A stretch of DNA of 64,000 bases from Kingdonia uniflora (GCA_014058105.1 JACGCM010002017.1:1116001-1180000); one strand, 5' to 3'; shown: positions 50,401 to 60,236, numbered from the stretch's first letter. Notes: a model not told the origin generated them from the letters alone. Made by a program: numbers and translations.

Positions 50401-53316
50401 ATATTTTTCAGGGGCCTAAACCCCCTTTATTAATTTTGACCCCACTGGACTAAAATCCTGGCTTCACCTGGATATGTTTGGACTAGTATAAATTTTGTAT
50501 GCATCTAAAGCAATTTGAAAAACAGGATCTATTGGCCATCTTTATCCTCTCTTTCTTTTACGTGCATGCATGCATACATGGTGTGCATCCCAAAAAAAGA
50601 GCTAGATTGTTGTAATTTATACTACTAGTAAGAGATATTCCATGGATTAGATGCATAAAAAAATTATATTTGGTACACTTTATAGCACTCGGGCGAGAAA
50701 AAATTGAAGATGCCCTAAGAGGCAAATACAAAAATTAAGCATCTAAGTTCCCTTATATGAATCTTTACCAAGGTTCTCTGGAGTACGAGTATTCAAATCT
50801 TTAATTATTAATAAATCAAAATCCTTACCCAATCAACTCCTGCTCTATATTCATGGAAGAAAGCAACTTCCTGTAGACCCTCAAAGCAAGGGATCTTGAT
50901 GCGACAATCAGCATCAAATGCATTTGAATAATTCTTATCCACGGCTGTACCATTCTGGTATCTTGGAGAAACAACCATGACTCGGTGCCCGCGAGCAGCA
51001 AGTGCAACTGGCAAAGAACCACAAACATCTCCCAAACCTCCTGTTTTTGAATATGGTGCTGCTTCGGCAGTAACAAAAACAATGTTATGAGTTACTATTG
51101 TTGGAGATTCCTTCGTCTCTCCTTTAATTTCTTCGACCTCTTTACTGACTGAATCGACACTTGATTCCAAGGCTTCTTTTTTGCCTGATTTCCAGTTACC
51201 ATCCTATCAGCATTTGTACATTTATAATCATGAGAAGCAGATTAAAATACACTGACATACATCTACTCCTCTCCTTTAAAACTGTTTCATGTTTTTTCTA
51301 ATTTTCAACCTTTACGGTTTTTGTTTTGTCGGCTGTAAGTAGAATCATTAAGGAAAGCTGGTTTAAAGAAGGAAGCATGGTTTTCTGTATTTGAGGGACT
51401 TAGGACATAATAAAGTATATTGTGTTCCCATATTTTCTAATGTTGCGGAAAAGTTTAAAACCTCCATCAGACTGTATGAGTTGATCGTCAGTGGTAATCG
51501 AAGGGTATTATAGAAATAAATGACTACATGGAAGCTTTCTATATCTACCTATTATTCTTTTTACAAAGTCCTGATATATTCTTAAGAATTTGACAACGCA
51601 AATGATTACAAAACCCTACACATCTTTTGGTGGCCTATAACACTCATAATATGAGTATATAATAGATCAAAGCTGTTGATATACAAGAACTAGTTGATTT
51701 ATGGATAGGCCATGGGATGCCATAATTGTGGAACACATAGTGATCAATACAGGTTATCTTAGTTAACAAAGCCCACTCAACCGCGCCTAAGGCCCCCGAT
51801 ATCATAAGCGTGTAAAGGCTCTTTAAGAAGGTGCATTTTAAAAGAACTCACTCAAAAAACCTAAAAGGCCTTCATACCCACCCCAATGGTTCCGCTCAGT
51901 CTAGGGCCTGTCTAATCCTTTATCACTTCACGTAAGTTGTAACATTTTCTATTTTAGCGCAGGTGACTCCCGTTTAAGCTGCGTATTTTTTTCAATCTTA
52001 ACTGTACATTGCTCTCTTTTACTTTTATTTTCTTCTCACATATGTAACTTATATATAGTTAGAAATATCTGTTCTAGAAGTTCCTAATAGAGATTATAGT
52101 GTTTTCTAATTTAAAACGGATCCGACCGCTAACAATATATAGACATTGTCATTCTCAGAAATCGAAACTAGACGTCGATATTGCTAGGGCCTAGGCCCCG
52201 CATTGTACCGAGTACCGACATTGTCCCTAACTTCACCACCTAGTATGTGCTAGGTGTGGGGTTTTGTTCTTAGAAGGTATCGGTGCGATTTAGTAAGGTC
52301 TATCTCCTTATATCCTTGTGTTAGACTACATCTTCACTCGATGTGGAACTAATTATGATCCACCGATCTTAACAGGGTGAAAATGTCTGCTTCTTCAAGA
52401 AAAATAAAAAATTAACCAAGTCTTTCTCTCCGCCAGAAAAATGTACGCTTACAAAATGTTTGATGAAATTCCAAAGTGAAACAAAGACTTTTCAGCCAAT
52501 TATGAATGATTTACAAAAACAAAACAATGGATTTGGTTAGGTTTTTCTATAAGAAATTCAAACATAATGCACTCCAGCCAATCACCCATCACTTTCATTT
52601 CAGTTCATTGAAATAAGCGTGCTTAGCACAAAGAAATAAGTTAAACAAAGTACGCCCTCAATGGTAAGATTTCATGAGACATTAATAATAAACCAATCAA
52701 TGGTGAACATCCACCTTATCAATCAATTCTCGGCAATATCAAACTTCATTCTATCAATGTGTCAGCAACCAAATATGGACAATGTTCCTATCTCCAATAC
52801 CTAACCAAACTCAACACACTTTGATACAATTCCATAAACAAACTAAATTATGCATCAATAACACAATCTTAATCTTCTTCTTTATCAAAGTTTACACCTT
52901 TACATCTCTCTACCTTCAAAACTCTTGTCAATTCTCAAAGAACATCAAACTACACTGTACTAATCCAAAACAAGAAAACCCATTGCAACTCACATAAAAT
53001 TAAACCACCCCATTATCAATCTAACAAAAACAAAACAACCCCATTATCAAAAACCCGATCATAAAAATATGAGAAAAAAATTGAACTTACTTGATTGAGT
53101 AGATTCCAAGGGCAAGCCAATAAGGAGACCCAAATCCTTCCCATCATCAACCACACTCCTATGTTTTCCCACAACTTCTCTCTTCAAAGACCTAAACCGA
53201 CGTCCATCACTACATCTCCCAAAGGGTACTCTCGAAACACCCAAATTTAAACGAGTTTCAGCTAAACTCAAGTTTGGGTTCAAAGTTAGAACGTAAGAGA
53301 TCTTCATAGCCTCCAT
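38499..53316 (-). CDS. SS1: Starch synthase I, chloroplast/amyloplast, 15 exons
   Basis: GT5 enzyme that extends short glucan chains from ADP-glucose in plastids. Exons in coding order: 53316-53091, 51184-50829, 49348-49271, 49171-49047, 48730-48649, 48298-48125, 47577-47496, 47196-47105, 47012-46950, 46876-46787, 45251-45127, 45039-44931, 44837-44782, 44032-43993, 38657-38499. All junctions are GT..AG and phases match; total 618 aa, normal for the family. Residues 1 to about 75 ([20 protein letters not shown]) are Ser/Arg-rich, as a transit peptide. KTGGLGD (122-128) is the ADP-glucose-binding loop; [13 protein letters not shown] (about 505-517) and TGGLR (530-534) form the second site. [20 protein letters not shown] and the C-terminus [11 protein letters not shown] point to class I. 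The start is the first in-frame ATG. Intron 14 (5.3 kb) contains a retrotransposon; intron 2 contains a MITE. Confidence 0.96.
39498..39997 (+). repeat. Left LTR of the gypsy element, with TTCGAA palindromes
   Basis: 500 bp. About nine ATTCGAATA or TTCGAACA-type palindromes lie at 39531-39722, in the U3 part. A TATA-like CTTATAAAAG lies at about 39794-39803. Confidence 0.88.
40045..41186 (+). pseudogene. Gypsy gag (capsid plus zinc knuckle), interrupted by a DNA element
   Basis: The ATG at 40045 ([15 protein letters not shown]) opens a frame with a coiled-coil-like segment, an acidic linker, then the retrotransposon gag domain ([59 protein letters not shown]). A CCHC knuckle follows, [14 protein letters not shown]. 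The frame is open for 380 codons. At 41187 it runs into the DNA element and ends at 41376 as a chimeric tail of Arg/Gly-rich sequence. Gag would normally continue into protease at 42024. Confidence 0.88.
41187..42017. mobile_element. 831-bp GC-ended DNA transposon (MITE-like) in gypsy gag
   Basis: A perfect 18-bp terminal inverted repeat (GCTATGCTGTCAGGGGCG) is flanked by ACTTAT on both sides (41181-41186 and 42018-42023), a 6-bp target duplication. The ends are very GC-rich (GGGGCGCCGCC repeats); the centre is AT-rich with CT-rich leader-like and intron-like sequence (41460-41750). There is no transposase frame. The CAGGGGCG core recalls hAT ends, but the repeat extends 10 bp further out and the duplication is 6 rather than 8 bp, so the family is left open. 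Confidence 0.85.
42024..43142 (+). pseudogene. Gypsy pol remnant: retropepsin, then RNase H and integrase tail
   Basis: 42070-42540 reads [20 protein letters not shown] (an aspartic protease whose usual DSGS is DPGS), [20 protein letters not shown] and [16 protein letters not shown], with one stop at 42274. At about 42579 the sequence jumps into RNase H ([38 protein letters not shown]). From 42860 it is integrase C-terminal and tail sequence ([37 protein letters not shown]). The RT core, including YVDD, and the integrase DDE core are absent. Confidence 0.82.
43249..43771 (+). repeat. Right LTR of the gypsy element
   Basis: 523 bp, partner of 39498-39997, with an internal insertion near the 5' end (AGGAGGA) and the same TTCGAA palindrome region (43290-43498). 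Confidence 0.88.
45906..46055. repeat. 75-bp unit duplicated in tandem, intron 10 of SS1
   Basis: Two adjacent copies (45906-45980 and 45981-46055), nearly identical over TCTAAAGAAAGGAGAGACAT and what follows. Very purine-rich. A 93-codon open frame (45724-46005) covers copy 1, but its Lys/Glu-rich content reflects the base composition, so no gene is called. Confidence 0.85.
49512..49860. mobile_element. 349-bp hAT-type MITE in intron 2 of SS1
   Basis: Ends are CAGGGGCGAAGCTTGG and CTTGGCTTCGCCCCT(G). A perfect 8-bp target-site duplication GGTCATAT lies at 49504-49511 and 49861-49868; the terminal G may be shared. The 8-bp duplication and CAGGGGCG ends identify hAT. The core carries a tRNA-like pol III promoter arrangement (49639-49694). 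There is no coding frame. Confidence 0.92.
49632..49704 (+). other. tRNA-like segment with A and B boxes inside the hAT MITE
   Basis: TGGTCCAGTGG (49639-49649) fits the pol III A-box consensus and GGTTCAAGTCC (49682-49692) fits the B box. They lie 43 bp apart, as in a tRNA. The T-arm core GGG-TTCAAGT-CCC can pair, but the outer T stem and acceptor stem pair poorly, so this is not a functional tRNA gene. It may be a tRNA relic or SINE head carried by the MITE. T runs follow at about 49708-49722, which could terminate pol III. Confidence 0.6.
50409..50470. repeat. Truncated second copy of the hAT MITE end
   Basis: Resembles 49787-49861: GGGGCCTAAACCCCCTTTAT, then TTTTGACCCCACTGGACTAAA and CTGGCTTCACCTGG. 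Only one end is found and its outer CGCCCCTG has decayed. Confidence 0.5.
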
Positions 53317-54338
53317 TAGAGACTCCTCCAGTCCTCCTTCAACAACAGGTCCGTGAAAAAAATGAGGAGAGAGAGAGTCTGAAACGATGGAGTGAGATTT
53401 CAGCAATTCTCGCGTAAACTGCAGTTCATACGTGGAGCCTCCTTATTGAGACAAGTGTTAAATGAGTCGAATCGGTCATCACGTGATGTGTTTGTCTTTA
53501 TGTGTTTAAGGAACATGATTGAATTGGAAGATTTTATCATTTTTGGTGGGTCCTACTAGTTGGAAACGGGTCGGGTCGGGTCCCAGGCGAATTTGGATTG
53601 TGGGGTAGAGGTGTTTGAAGAAATGCTCATCGCCACTTCATGTTGACAAGTTTTTTGTTTTTTCTTTAATTGTGGCAATTTTGATTTTTGGGGGGCACTA
53701 TTTGGTGCGTGGAAAATATTTGTGATACGAGTAGTAGTCCCACAAGAATCTTTTGGAGGCCCCATAGATGAAGGAAGGAACAAGAGTTTAAGTATAAAAA
53801 ACACATATAAAGTAAAAAATTATTTTTTAGAACCCCAAAGCATTTTATTTTTTTCCACTTTGGGCAATTCTGACGCCTGATTGTATTATTGAGGTGCAAG
53901 GCTTGAATACCTGGTATGAAACGTATTATTGAGGTGGAAGGCTTGAATACAGACTATATATTCCAATAAGTAAGATTTTTGATGACTTAGCAATTGGTGA
54001 TTCACGGATTAGCTAAGCTTTACTCGTGTCATTAATATAATGGTTACGAGTTACGGAATCATTGGAAACACTTGTGATTTGAATATACTTTTGTCTTTAC
54101 AAGCAAAGCCTTGGGTAGATTTTATTGATATTGCTAAATTGAGAATAAACTTTGTGTTTATGAGTACATTGTCTTCAAGATACACACTGCCATTAGGGAT
54201 AGTTTATGTGAGTTTATGTGTCAGCCCTTATTGGCGACATATCTCCCCCCTAATGTGAATCTGTGTGCCGATGTAACTAAGCCCAGCCCTTTCGTAAGCA
54301 ATGATTTTTTTTTTGTATCTTGTAAATTGTTTTACATA
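53317..54338 (-). promoter_or_regulatory. SS1 5' UTR and promoter region
   Basis: Upstream of the SS1 ATG the minus strand has a CT-rich leader (53366-53380) and a G-box CACGTG at 53480-53485, about 165 bp from the start codon. No clear TATA box was found. A short tandem duplication (TATTGAGGTG(C/G)AAGGCTTGAATAC) lies at 53886-53950. 54000-54338 shows nothing recognisable. Confidence 0.5.
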
Positions 54339-54514
54339 ACTTATAGGTGGAAAATATGCAACAAGGAATCAGCATTGATAAATTTCAATTACATAAATTG
54401 ACATTCCAGAGTGCTAAAATTTGAACGGCAAACAATAACACCTTCTCATTTGCTCGTTGTAATGGTTCAAATGAAAAAGTTTAGCTAGTAAAGCTCAATT
54501 CTATGATATTTGTA

Positions 54515-54852
54515 ACACTACCTGCCCTAGATGCGGAGTGGAAGTAGAATCCACAACGCACGCCCTTTTCTTCTGCTCCAAAAACCTCAATTTCTGGATC
54601 AATTCTGACCTGGCTTTGGATTTTGAGAGCTGGACCTATCTGGACTCCATCCACCAGACCATCCAGAAATGCTACCAGATGAAAGGAGGCATTACCGATT
54701 TCCTTGGCTTTCTTAGTATCCTTAGTTCTCTCATGTTTTCCGTCTGGATTAGCAGGAACGAGCTCATCTTCGAACAGAAGCCTACGCGTATGGGGGAAGC
54801 TTTGAAAAGGGCTAAGCAATACATCATCCCTCATTGCAACACTCCTAAACCC

Positions 54853-54907
<55 letters not shown>

Positions 54908-55417
54908 ACCAGACTATAAACGGTGGCACGTCGTCTACGTCGACGCTTCATGGACTAAAGCAGACAGGCCTAGTGGAACAGGTTTTCTTATTAAATCTCA
55001 TTATAATCTTATCTTATGTGCAAGTTTTGATACCGCACACACAGCCGACCCCGAAGAAGCTGAGGCTCTCTCAGTGATTCGAGGGATGGAGGCAGTGCAC
55101 AGACTGGAGCTTGATAGGGTGCTCATTCTGACAGACTGTCAGCGACTTGTACAAGCGTTTCATGACAGGCCGGAGGATCTATCCTGGGGAGCCCTCACTT
55201 TGGCTCCAAATATTCGAGGCCTAGCGGACCGTTTTCAGGGTTTTATTTTGGAGTATGTTGATCGGCGATGTAATTATTATGCACATTTACTTGCTGCTCG
55301 GGGTGCAGTTTCCCCCACTTGTGTTTTTTATGAGGCTGCAGAGGCCAACATGTTTGTAAACTCTCTTCTGACCAGCCATTAGGTTTTTTTTTTATATTTC
55401 TCTTTGCTTAAAAAAAA
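54515..55417 (+). mobile_element. 5'-truncated LINE (L1-like) insertion with a C39 tract
   Basis: A 12-bp target-site duplication ATGATATTTGTA lies at 54503-54514 and 55418-55429, with a short A tail (55411-55418) before the right copy. The insert begins inside the reverse-transcriptase zinc-binding region (CPRCGVEVESTTHALFFCSK). Next come ILSSLMFSVWISRNELIFEQ, a C39 run plus (AC)n, and then RNase H in another frame (RWHVVYVDASWTKADRPSGT; EAEALSVIRGMEAVHRLELD; ILTDCQRLVQAFHD). The last catalytic motif reads RRCNYYAHLLAARG, with His where Asp is usual. Dead on insertion, as usual for truncated LINEs. Confidence 0.9.
54855..54910. repeat. C39 homopolymer followed by (AC)n, in LINE coding sequence
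   Basis: 39 C (54855-54893) then about eight AC units. It separates the zinc-finger and RNase H frames of the LINE fragment and probably caused the frame change. Confidence 0.9.
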
Positions 55418-56151
55418 ATGATATTTGTATATAAACCGTACACTCAACCACTATTAAAATATGGCAATCAATATACATGCCATATTTCGGTTTATTCATT
55501 TTAAAACATCATGCGCCAATCTTGCTTCCCAATAAGCATAAGCATCTTCATCATCGGCAGATTTGTAGACATATGTATAAATAAATGAAATTAGACTAAA
55601 CATCTTATCTATTTTCTTCTTCTATGTAAGACGAATAAAACGAAAATGTAAAATGCCAAATATTTACTTCGAGCATTTGTGGCAGTTTTTCGTCAAGATT
55701 CATGACTTATATAGTTTGAAAGAACTTGTCTAAAACAATAACCAAGGTAAGCAATTTAAAGTAGAGTAATAACAACTAAAATCGCCAAACTTTGTTTTTT
55801 ATATTTTCAATTTCCTCCGCCATCTCAATTATGTAATTATTTTTTTCTTGCATGAAAATGAAATTATTAGAAAACGCAATGTCCGTTTTAATTAGATATG
55901 GGGATTTTAAAAACACTCTTACCCATAGAGTCATGCGAACCTGGTTTTGAAGTAGGATGTTTCTAACCACTGTAATTGTAGAAAAAGCATGTTTAGCAAT
56001 CCCCATTATACTGTCACAACACGCTGAAAGTTTTTCTAATTATTGGGCTTGATTGTTTTAAGTAATGCAAATTTTACAAAAGAAGTCCAATTATACGATA
56101 AATTATTACAATACCGTCACACCTAAAGTATTAAAATATAAAATTCTACGA

Positions 56152-56340
56152 TTAACGACAAAGAGAGCACTGCATTAATCCATTCTCATTGTACTTAGCG
56201 CACTTATTCTTCTTGTCTCCAATCACCACATTACAACTTCCACCACACTCCAAGCACGGCACAAACCTTGCTCCCCCGAACCCTTCACACGTTTTACTTC
56301 CCACGTCTTTATTGACCCCCGCTCCTCCGAGTCGACTCAA
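56152..56340 (-). pseudogene. Truncated glutaredoxin-like pseudogene (left duplicate)
   Basis: Matches the last about 62 codons of the intact gene at 58748-59815: DVGSKTCEG(F)GGARFVPCLE, CGGSCNVVIGDKK, CAK(Y)NENGLMQCSLC. Two zinc-type cysteines are replaced (Phe for Cys314 and Tyr for Cys343, numbering of the intact protein). The region before it has a small deletion and then unrelated sequence, so the glutaredoxin fold is gone. Confidence 0.85.
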
Positions 56341-56849
56341 CTCAGTTCAACTAAAGTATTAAAATGGAAAGTATGCAACCTTTTATTCGTCTGAAAGGAA
56401 TCAAATAAATTTTAATTACATAAATTGACAGTCCTGTATGTTAATCACATGAAACCCTACGCTCAACTTACAAAATAGCACTATTAAAATATGGCAATGA
56501 ATATACATGCGCAACATGCCATATTTCTTTATTGGGTTTATTCATTTTAGAACGTCATGCTCCAATCTTGCTTCCCAATAAGCATCTTCGTTTGACAGAT
56601 TTATAGAAATATGCTTAAACACACTGATGGCGTAATATGAAATAATTTACACACTGCAAAATAAATATTACCCAAGATGTTTAGTCTAATGTCATACATC
56701 TTGGGTAAACATCGATCTTATATATTTTTTTCTATGTAAGACAAATAAAACAAAAAATGTAAAATGCAAAACATTTACTTCCAACATTTGTAGCAGTTTT
56801 GGGTTGAGATTAGTTAGTTATAAAGTTTGGAGGAACTAGTCTACAACAA

Positions 56850-58329
56850 GATCGGTTGGATTTTCAAAACTTATGAAGGACAAAACAAATGTTTTCATAA
56901 AATCACAGATTTTATCCCTTGACCTATTAGTCATTTCCTAAAACTCTTTTTCATTCAACAACTTTGTTTACATAAGACATGTGACTCTTGAAACCCTCCC
57001 TTGACCTCTTAGTCATTTCCTAAAACTTTTTTTCATTCAACTATTTTGTTTATATAAGCTACGTGACCCTTGAAACCATATAATAGCCTAAAACTTAGTC
57101 TCATATTGTATAGACAATTAGAAATGCATGATATAACATATGGTTTGTATAATATTTATGTAAATTTGGTTAAGAGACAATGTATATATATGCTAGACTA
57201 GGCTTACCATATTATTATTATTATTTTAAAGTTATCCAGTCCTTCTTGGGATTGGACTTATCTATTGATTACATGTTCTATTCACAACAACTAATAGAGA
57301 CATAATCCGAATGAATAACTCCCCGTGTACTCACGGAGTTAAAAGATGATTTGTATAGCTTTAACACACTTGGACCTCTCTCGGGCGCTGACTCGAGCCT
57401 TTGGGCCTAGGGCAAAAGGAGGGCTTTTATAGCCTTAACACATTTGGATTTCTCTCGGGCGCCGGCTCGAGCCTTTGGGGCTAGGGCTAGCGATAGGCTT
57501 ACCCTATTATTATTTCTTAAAGATTATTCAGTCCTGCTTGGGCTTATCTATTGATTACACGATATTTTCTCAACGGATAGTAGAGGCCTATTCCGAATGA
57601 ATAACTCCCCCACGTACTCACATCTGAGTTAAAGGAGGGCTTTTATAGCCTTAACACACTTGGACTTCTCTCGGGCGCCGGCTCGAGCCATTGGGCCTAG
57701 GGCTAGGGATAAGCTTACTCTATTATTATTTTTTTAAAGTTATCCAGTCCTTCTTGGGCTTGGGCTTATCTATTGATTACATGTTCTCTTCCCAAAGGCT
57801 AGTAGGGACCTGTTCCGAATGAAGAACTCCCCACGTAATCACGTCTGAGTTAAAAGCTCTTGCACTTGCACGTTAGAGTAAAAACAGGAGAGACGTTGTA
57901 AGTAAAAATCTATAAATACCTCTCTTGTATTCTACACATAACAATATGTAGTTCATCTCTATCTCTCTCGTTTTTTACTCGGTTTCGCTGAGGTGCATAC
58001 TTGTACGTAGTCTTCCGATACTGAGACTATTGTATCGATAGTATTGTTCATTGTATTTTGGGAATATATTAGACCATAAATACATGTACTTGGGGGTAGG
58101 TCGAAATACTATTTAAAGAAAGTGTGATCCACACCTCGAGCCCTTTCATTCATTGTTGTTCATATCGATTACGTGGTTATTGTATTTTAAACCTTATAAC
58201 ATTTGATGCAACTTCAAATACTGTTCCTGCTGAGAAACTTAGCTGCTGCTCTATCCTTCATGCAATTTAGAGTTACAGTTCCATTTTTGGGGAAAACTAT
58301 ATCACAGATTCCTTATATGTATTCTACAA
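56850..58329. mobile_element. Inserted block with LTR-like features and internal tandem repeats
   Basis: About 1.48 kb present only in the right duplicate. It has a promoter-like CTATAAATACCTCTCTTG near 57910, leader-like sequence after it, and three tandem repeats at 57203-57850. A solo or broken LTR is possible, but no clean TG..CA ends were found. Confidence 0.4.
57203..57850. repeat. Three tandem repeats of about 215-295 bp
   Basis: Units start near 57203, 57497 and 57711. Each has CTTA..TATTATTATT, TCAGTCC or CCAGTCCTTCTTGGG, TTATCTATTGATTACA, then TTCCGAATGAATAACTCC. The first two end in TCTCTCGGGCGCCGGCTCGAG-like sequence. The first unit contains an extra about 80-bp duplication. Confidence 0.85.
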
Positions 58330-58747
58330 TTACTAGGTGGGCACTTTGAAGTAAAGTAACAGCTAAAATCACCAAACTTTACATTTCATATTTTCAGTTT
58401 CCTCCGCGATCTCAAGTAAATTTTTTTTTTTTCTTGCATGAAAATGATGTTAGTAGTAAACAATGTCATTTTAAGTAGATACGGGGTTTTAAAAACACTC
58501 TTACCCATAGAGTTATGCGAACCTGGTTTTGAAGTAGATTGTTTCCAACCCACTGTAATTGTAGAAAAAGCATAATTAGCAATGCCCATTATACCGTCAC
58601 AACATACTAATGGAGCGCTTAAGGTTTTTCTAATTATTGGGATTGATTGTTTTAAGTAATGCAAAGTTTACAAGAGAAATTCAAGTATAGACAAATTATT
58701 ACAATACCGTCACACCTAAAGTATTACAATGCTCCAAAATTCGGCGA

Positions 58748-59815
58748 TCAACGACAAAGAGGGCACTGCATTAATCCATTTTCATTACACTTAGCGCACC
58801 TGTCCTTCTTATCTCCAATCACCACCTTACAACTTCCACCGCACTGTAAGCACGGCACAAACCTCGCTCCCCCGCACCCCTCACACGTTTTACTCCCAAC
58901 GTCTCTATCGATTCCCACTGAGTTAAGTAATCGGCCAAGTCGACTCAACTCGTTCAACTCAACTACCTTGTCCACCCCACCAATGTATCTTCCTTTAATA
59001 AATAACCTCGGTACGCTTACACCTTCGCCCAGCAACTCTTTTAGCTCGTTGAGGTACTCGCCGTGTAACGATACGTCACGCTCGTCGATCACCACCATGT
59101 TCCCCTCGATCACCGACCTAGCCCGGTTGCAATCATCAAATGTGCGACGTACCCCACGTAATGTAGTCGTATAGAGTACCACCGAGTCAGACCCACCTGG
59201 TGGGCATTTCTCGGGGTACTCACTTAATGGGTCCCGCCTTATAAAAAAAGCGGGTTTCCCTTCCTTTTCTCTCTCCAATCTGTCCCTCAATACAAACATA
59301 TTTTCCTTCACCGGCTTATATTCCCCGGTTACGGGTTGCGTAAATATATTTACTTCTGCCGCGGACCTCTTCAACTCGGTGGACTTTGGCGATAACTTTG
59401 CACGATCAAGCTCATCGAGCGTGTGAAACGACACGTTCTTGTTCATCAGCGGCTTCTTAAACATCGGACTAACTTGCCCCGAATCACAACCCGACATAGA
59501 AACGGGAACCGACTCCGTTTTCGTTAACTTGGGCTTTGGGTTATGAAGAGTGGGCTTTATTTCTTCCAAGGCCTTGCTAACTTCGGACCACGATTGAGGC
59601 CCATCAGGTGCAATCTCGAACTTGTCAAGCTTCTCTAGAATAATAGTTGGCACATTTACGGGCTTCTCAAATTCTTCGTCGTCACGATTCTCTCCCTTGA
59701 GCCATGGCTCTTCGATCGAATTTACATCGAAGAGCGCAAAGCTCGTTGGTGCAGGCCGGTAGAGGTTATCTGCTGCGATGGACGACTCGATTCGCTTAGA
59801 CTGAGTACAACCCAT
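58748..59815 (-). CDS. Glutaredoxin-like protein with C-terminal Cys4 zinc-type motifs, intronless
   Basis: 355 aa from the ATG at 59815; the frame is also open 21 bp further upstream but without an ATG. MGCTQSKR at the N-terminus fits N-myristoylation plus palmitoylation, so membrane attachment is likely. Residues 20-200 are a low-complexity linker. Residues 211-301 form the glutaredoxin-like fold (VVLYTTTLRGVRRTFDDCN; GVSVPRLFIKGRYIGGVDKV). The CxxC active site is absent: TTTL replaces it, as in other plant proteins of this class (At5g39865/At3g28850-like). Residues 311-354 hold four CxxC motifs (311/314, 322/325, 340/343, 351/354), probably binding zinc. Thiol-redox catalysis is doubtful; a scaffold role is inference. 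A truncated duplicate lies at 56152-56340. Confidence 0.93.
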   Translation of the reverse strand: MGCTQSKRIESSIAADNLYRPAPTSFALFDVNSIEEPWLKGENRDDEEFEKPVNVPTIILEKLDKFEIAPDGPQSWSEVSKALEEIKPTLHNPKPKLTKTESVPVSMSGCDSGQVSPMFKKPLMNKNVSFHTLDELDRAKLSPKSTELKRSAAEVNIFTQPVTGEYKPVKENMFVLRDRLEREKEGKPAFFIRRDPLSEYPEKCPPGGSDSVVLYTTTLRGVRRTFDDCNRARSVIEGNMVVIDERDVSLHGEYLNELKELLGEGVSVPRLFIKGRYIGGVDKVVELNELSRLGRLLNSVGIDRDVGSKTCEGCGGARFVPCLQCGGSCKVVIGDKKDRCAKCNENGLMQCPLCR

Positions 59816-60236
59816 TTTTGAGTTCTTCAGATACAAGTTTGGAGAACAAATTAATGTTAGGTTTTGATGTCTTGGTTATGGTAGTAAAGCATTGGGTTGG
59901 TTTATGGACCTCTAAGCACTTGCCATGTGGATTTCGAGATAGATCGACATATAAGCATTTTGTCTACCATATTATGTGTGGTTATAGATAAATAAAGGGT
60001 CGTATATTTGAGCCACAAATGGATAAAGATAGAGATTTGTGTACCACATACAACTGATATATTTGAAGTCATCTTGTAGAACTAATTATGAGGCCAATTG
60101 GGATTTGCATTTTTGTTTTTTAAGATATTTTAATTTTCGTGGTCACCTATGTTACAAGTACAGCGGGGAAAAAGAAAGGTCTTCATCTCTCGAAGAATAC
60201 AATTTAAATATATATATCCATGGTTGTTTCACTGTC
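59816..60236. other. Upstream region of the glutaredoxin-like gene
   Basis: AT-rich probable promoter of the minus-strand gene. No clear TATA box and no second gene were found. Confidence 0.4.

Larger units (their letters stand above)
54339..56345. repeat. Tandem segmental duplication, left unit
   Basis: Minus the LINE insertion (54515-55417), this unit aligns in order with 56353-58940. Shared blocks are the ATTACATAAATTGACA block, ACTATTAAAATATGGCAAT, CCAATCTTGCTTCCCAATAA, the TTCTATGTAAGAC block and the sequence next to the glutaredoxin-like 3' end. Divergence is moderate and indels are frequent. It ends in a truncated glutaredoxin-like pseudogene. Confidence 0.75.
56353..58940. repeat. 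Tandem segmental duplication, right unit, with a 1.48-kb insertion
   Basis: Aligns with the left unit over 56353-56849 and again from 58330 to the glutaredoxin-like gene. The block 56850-58329 is absent from the left unit and is bordered by short ACAA/CTACAA repeats, which suggests an insertion. Confidence 0.7.

Noticed and set aside
51187..51204. Alternative SS1 exon 2 acceptor GATAG/GATGG
   Set aside because: With the exon 1 phase this acceptor gives an immediate TAA. The acceptor at 51185-51186 keeps the frame.
38499..53316. Starch synthase II or granule-bound synthase
   Set aside because: [20 protein letters not shown], the 15-exon layout and the VFADPPYVG end fit class I better. There is no long class II N-terminal extension.
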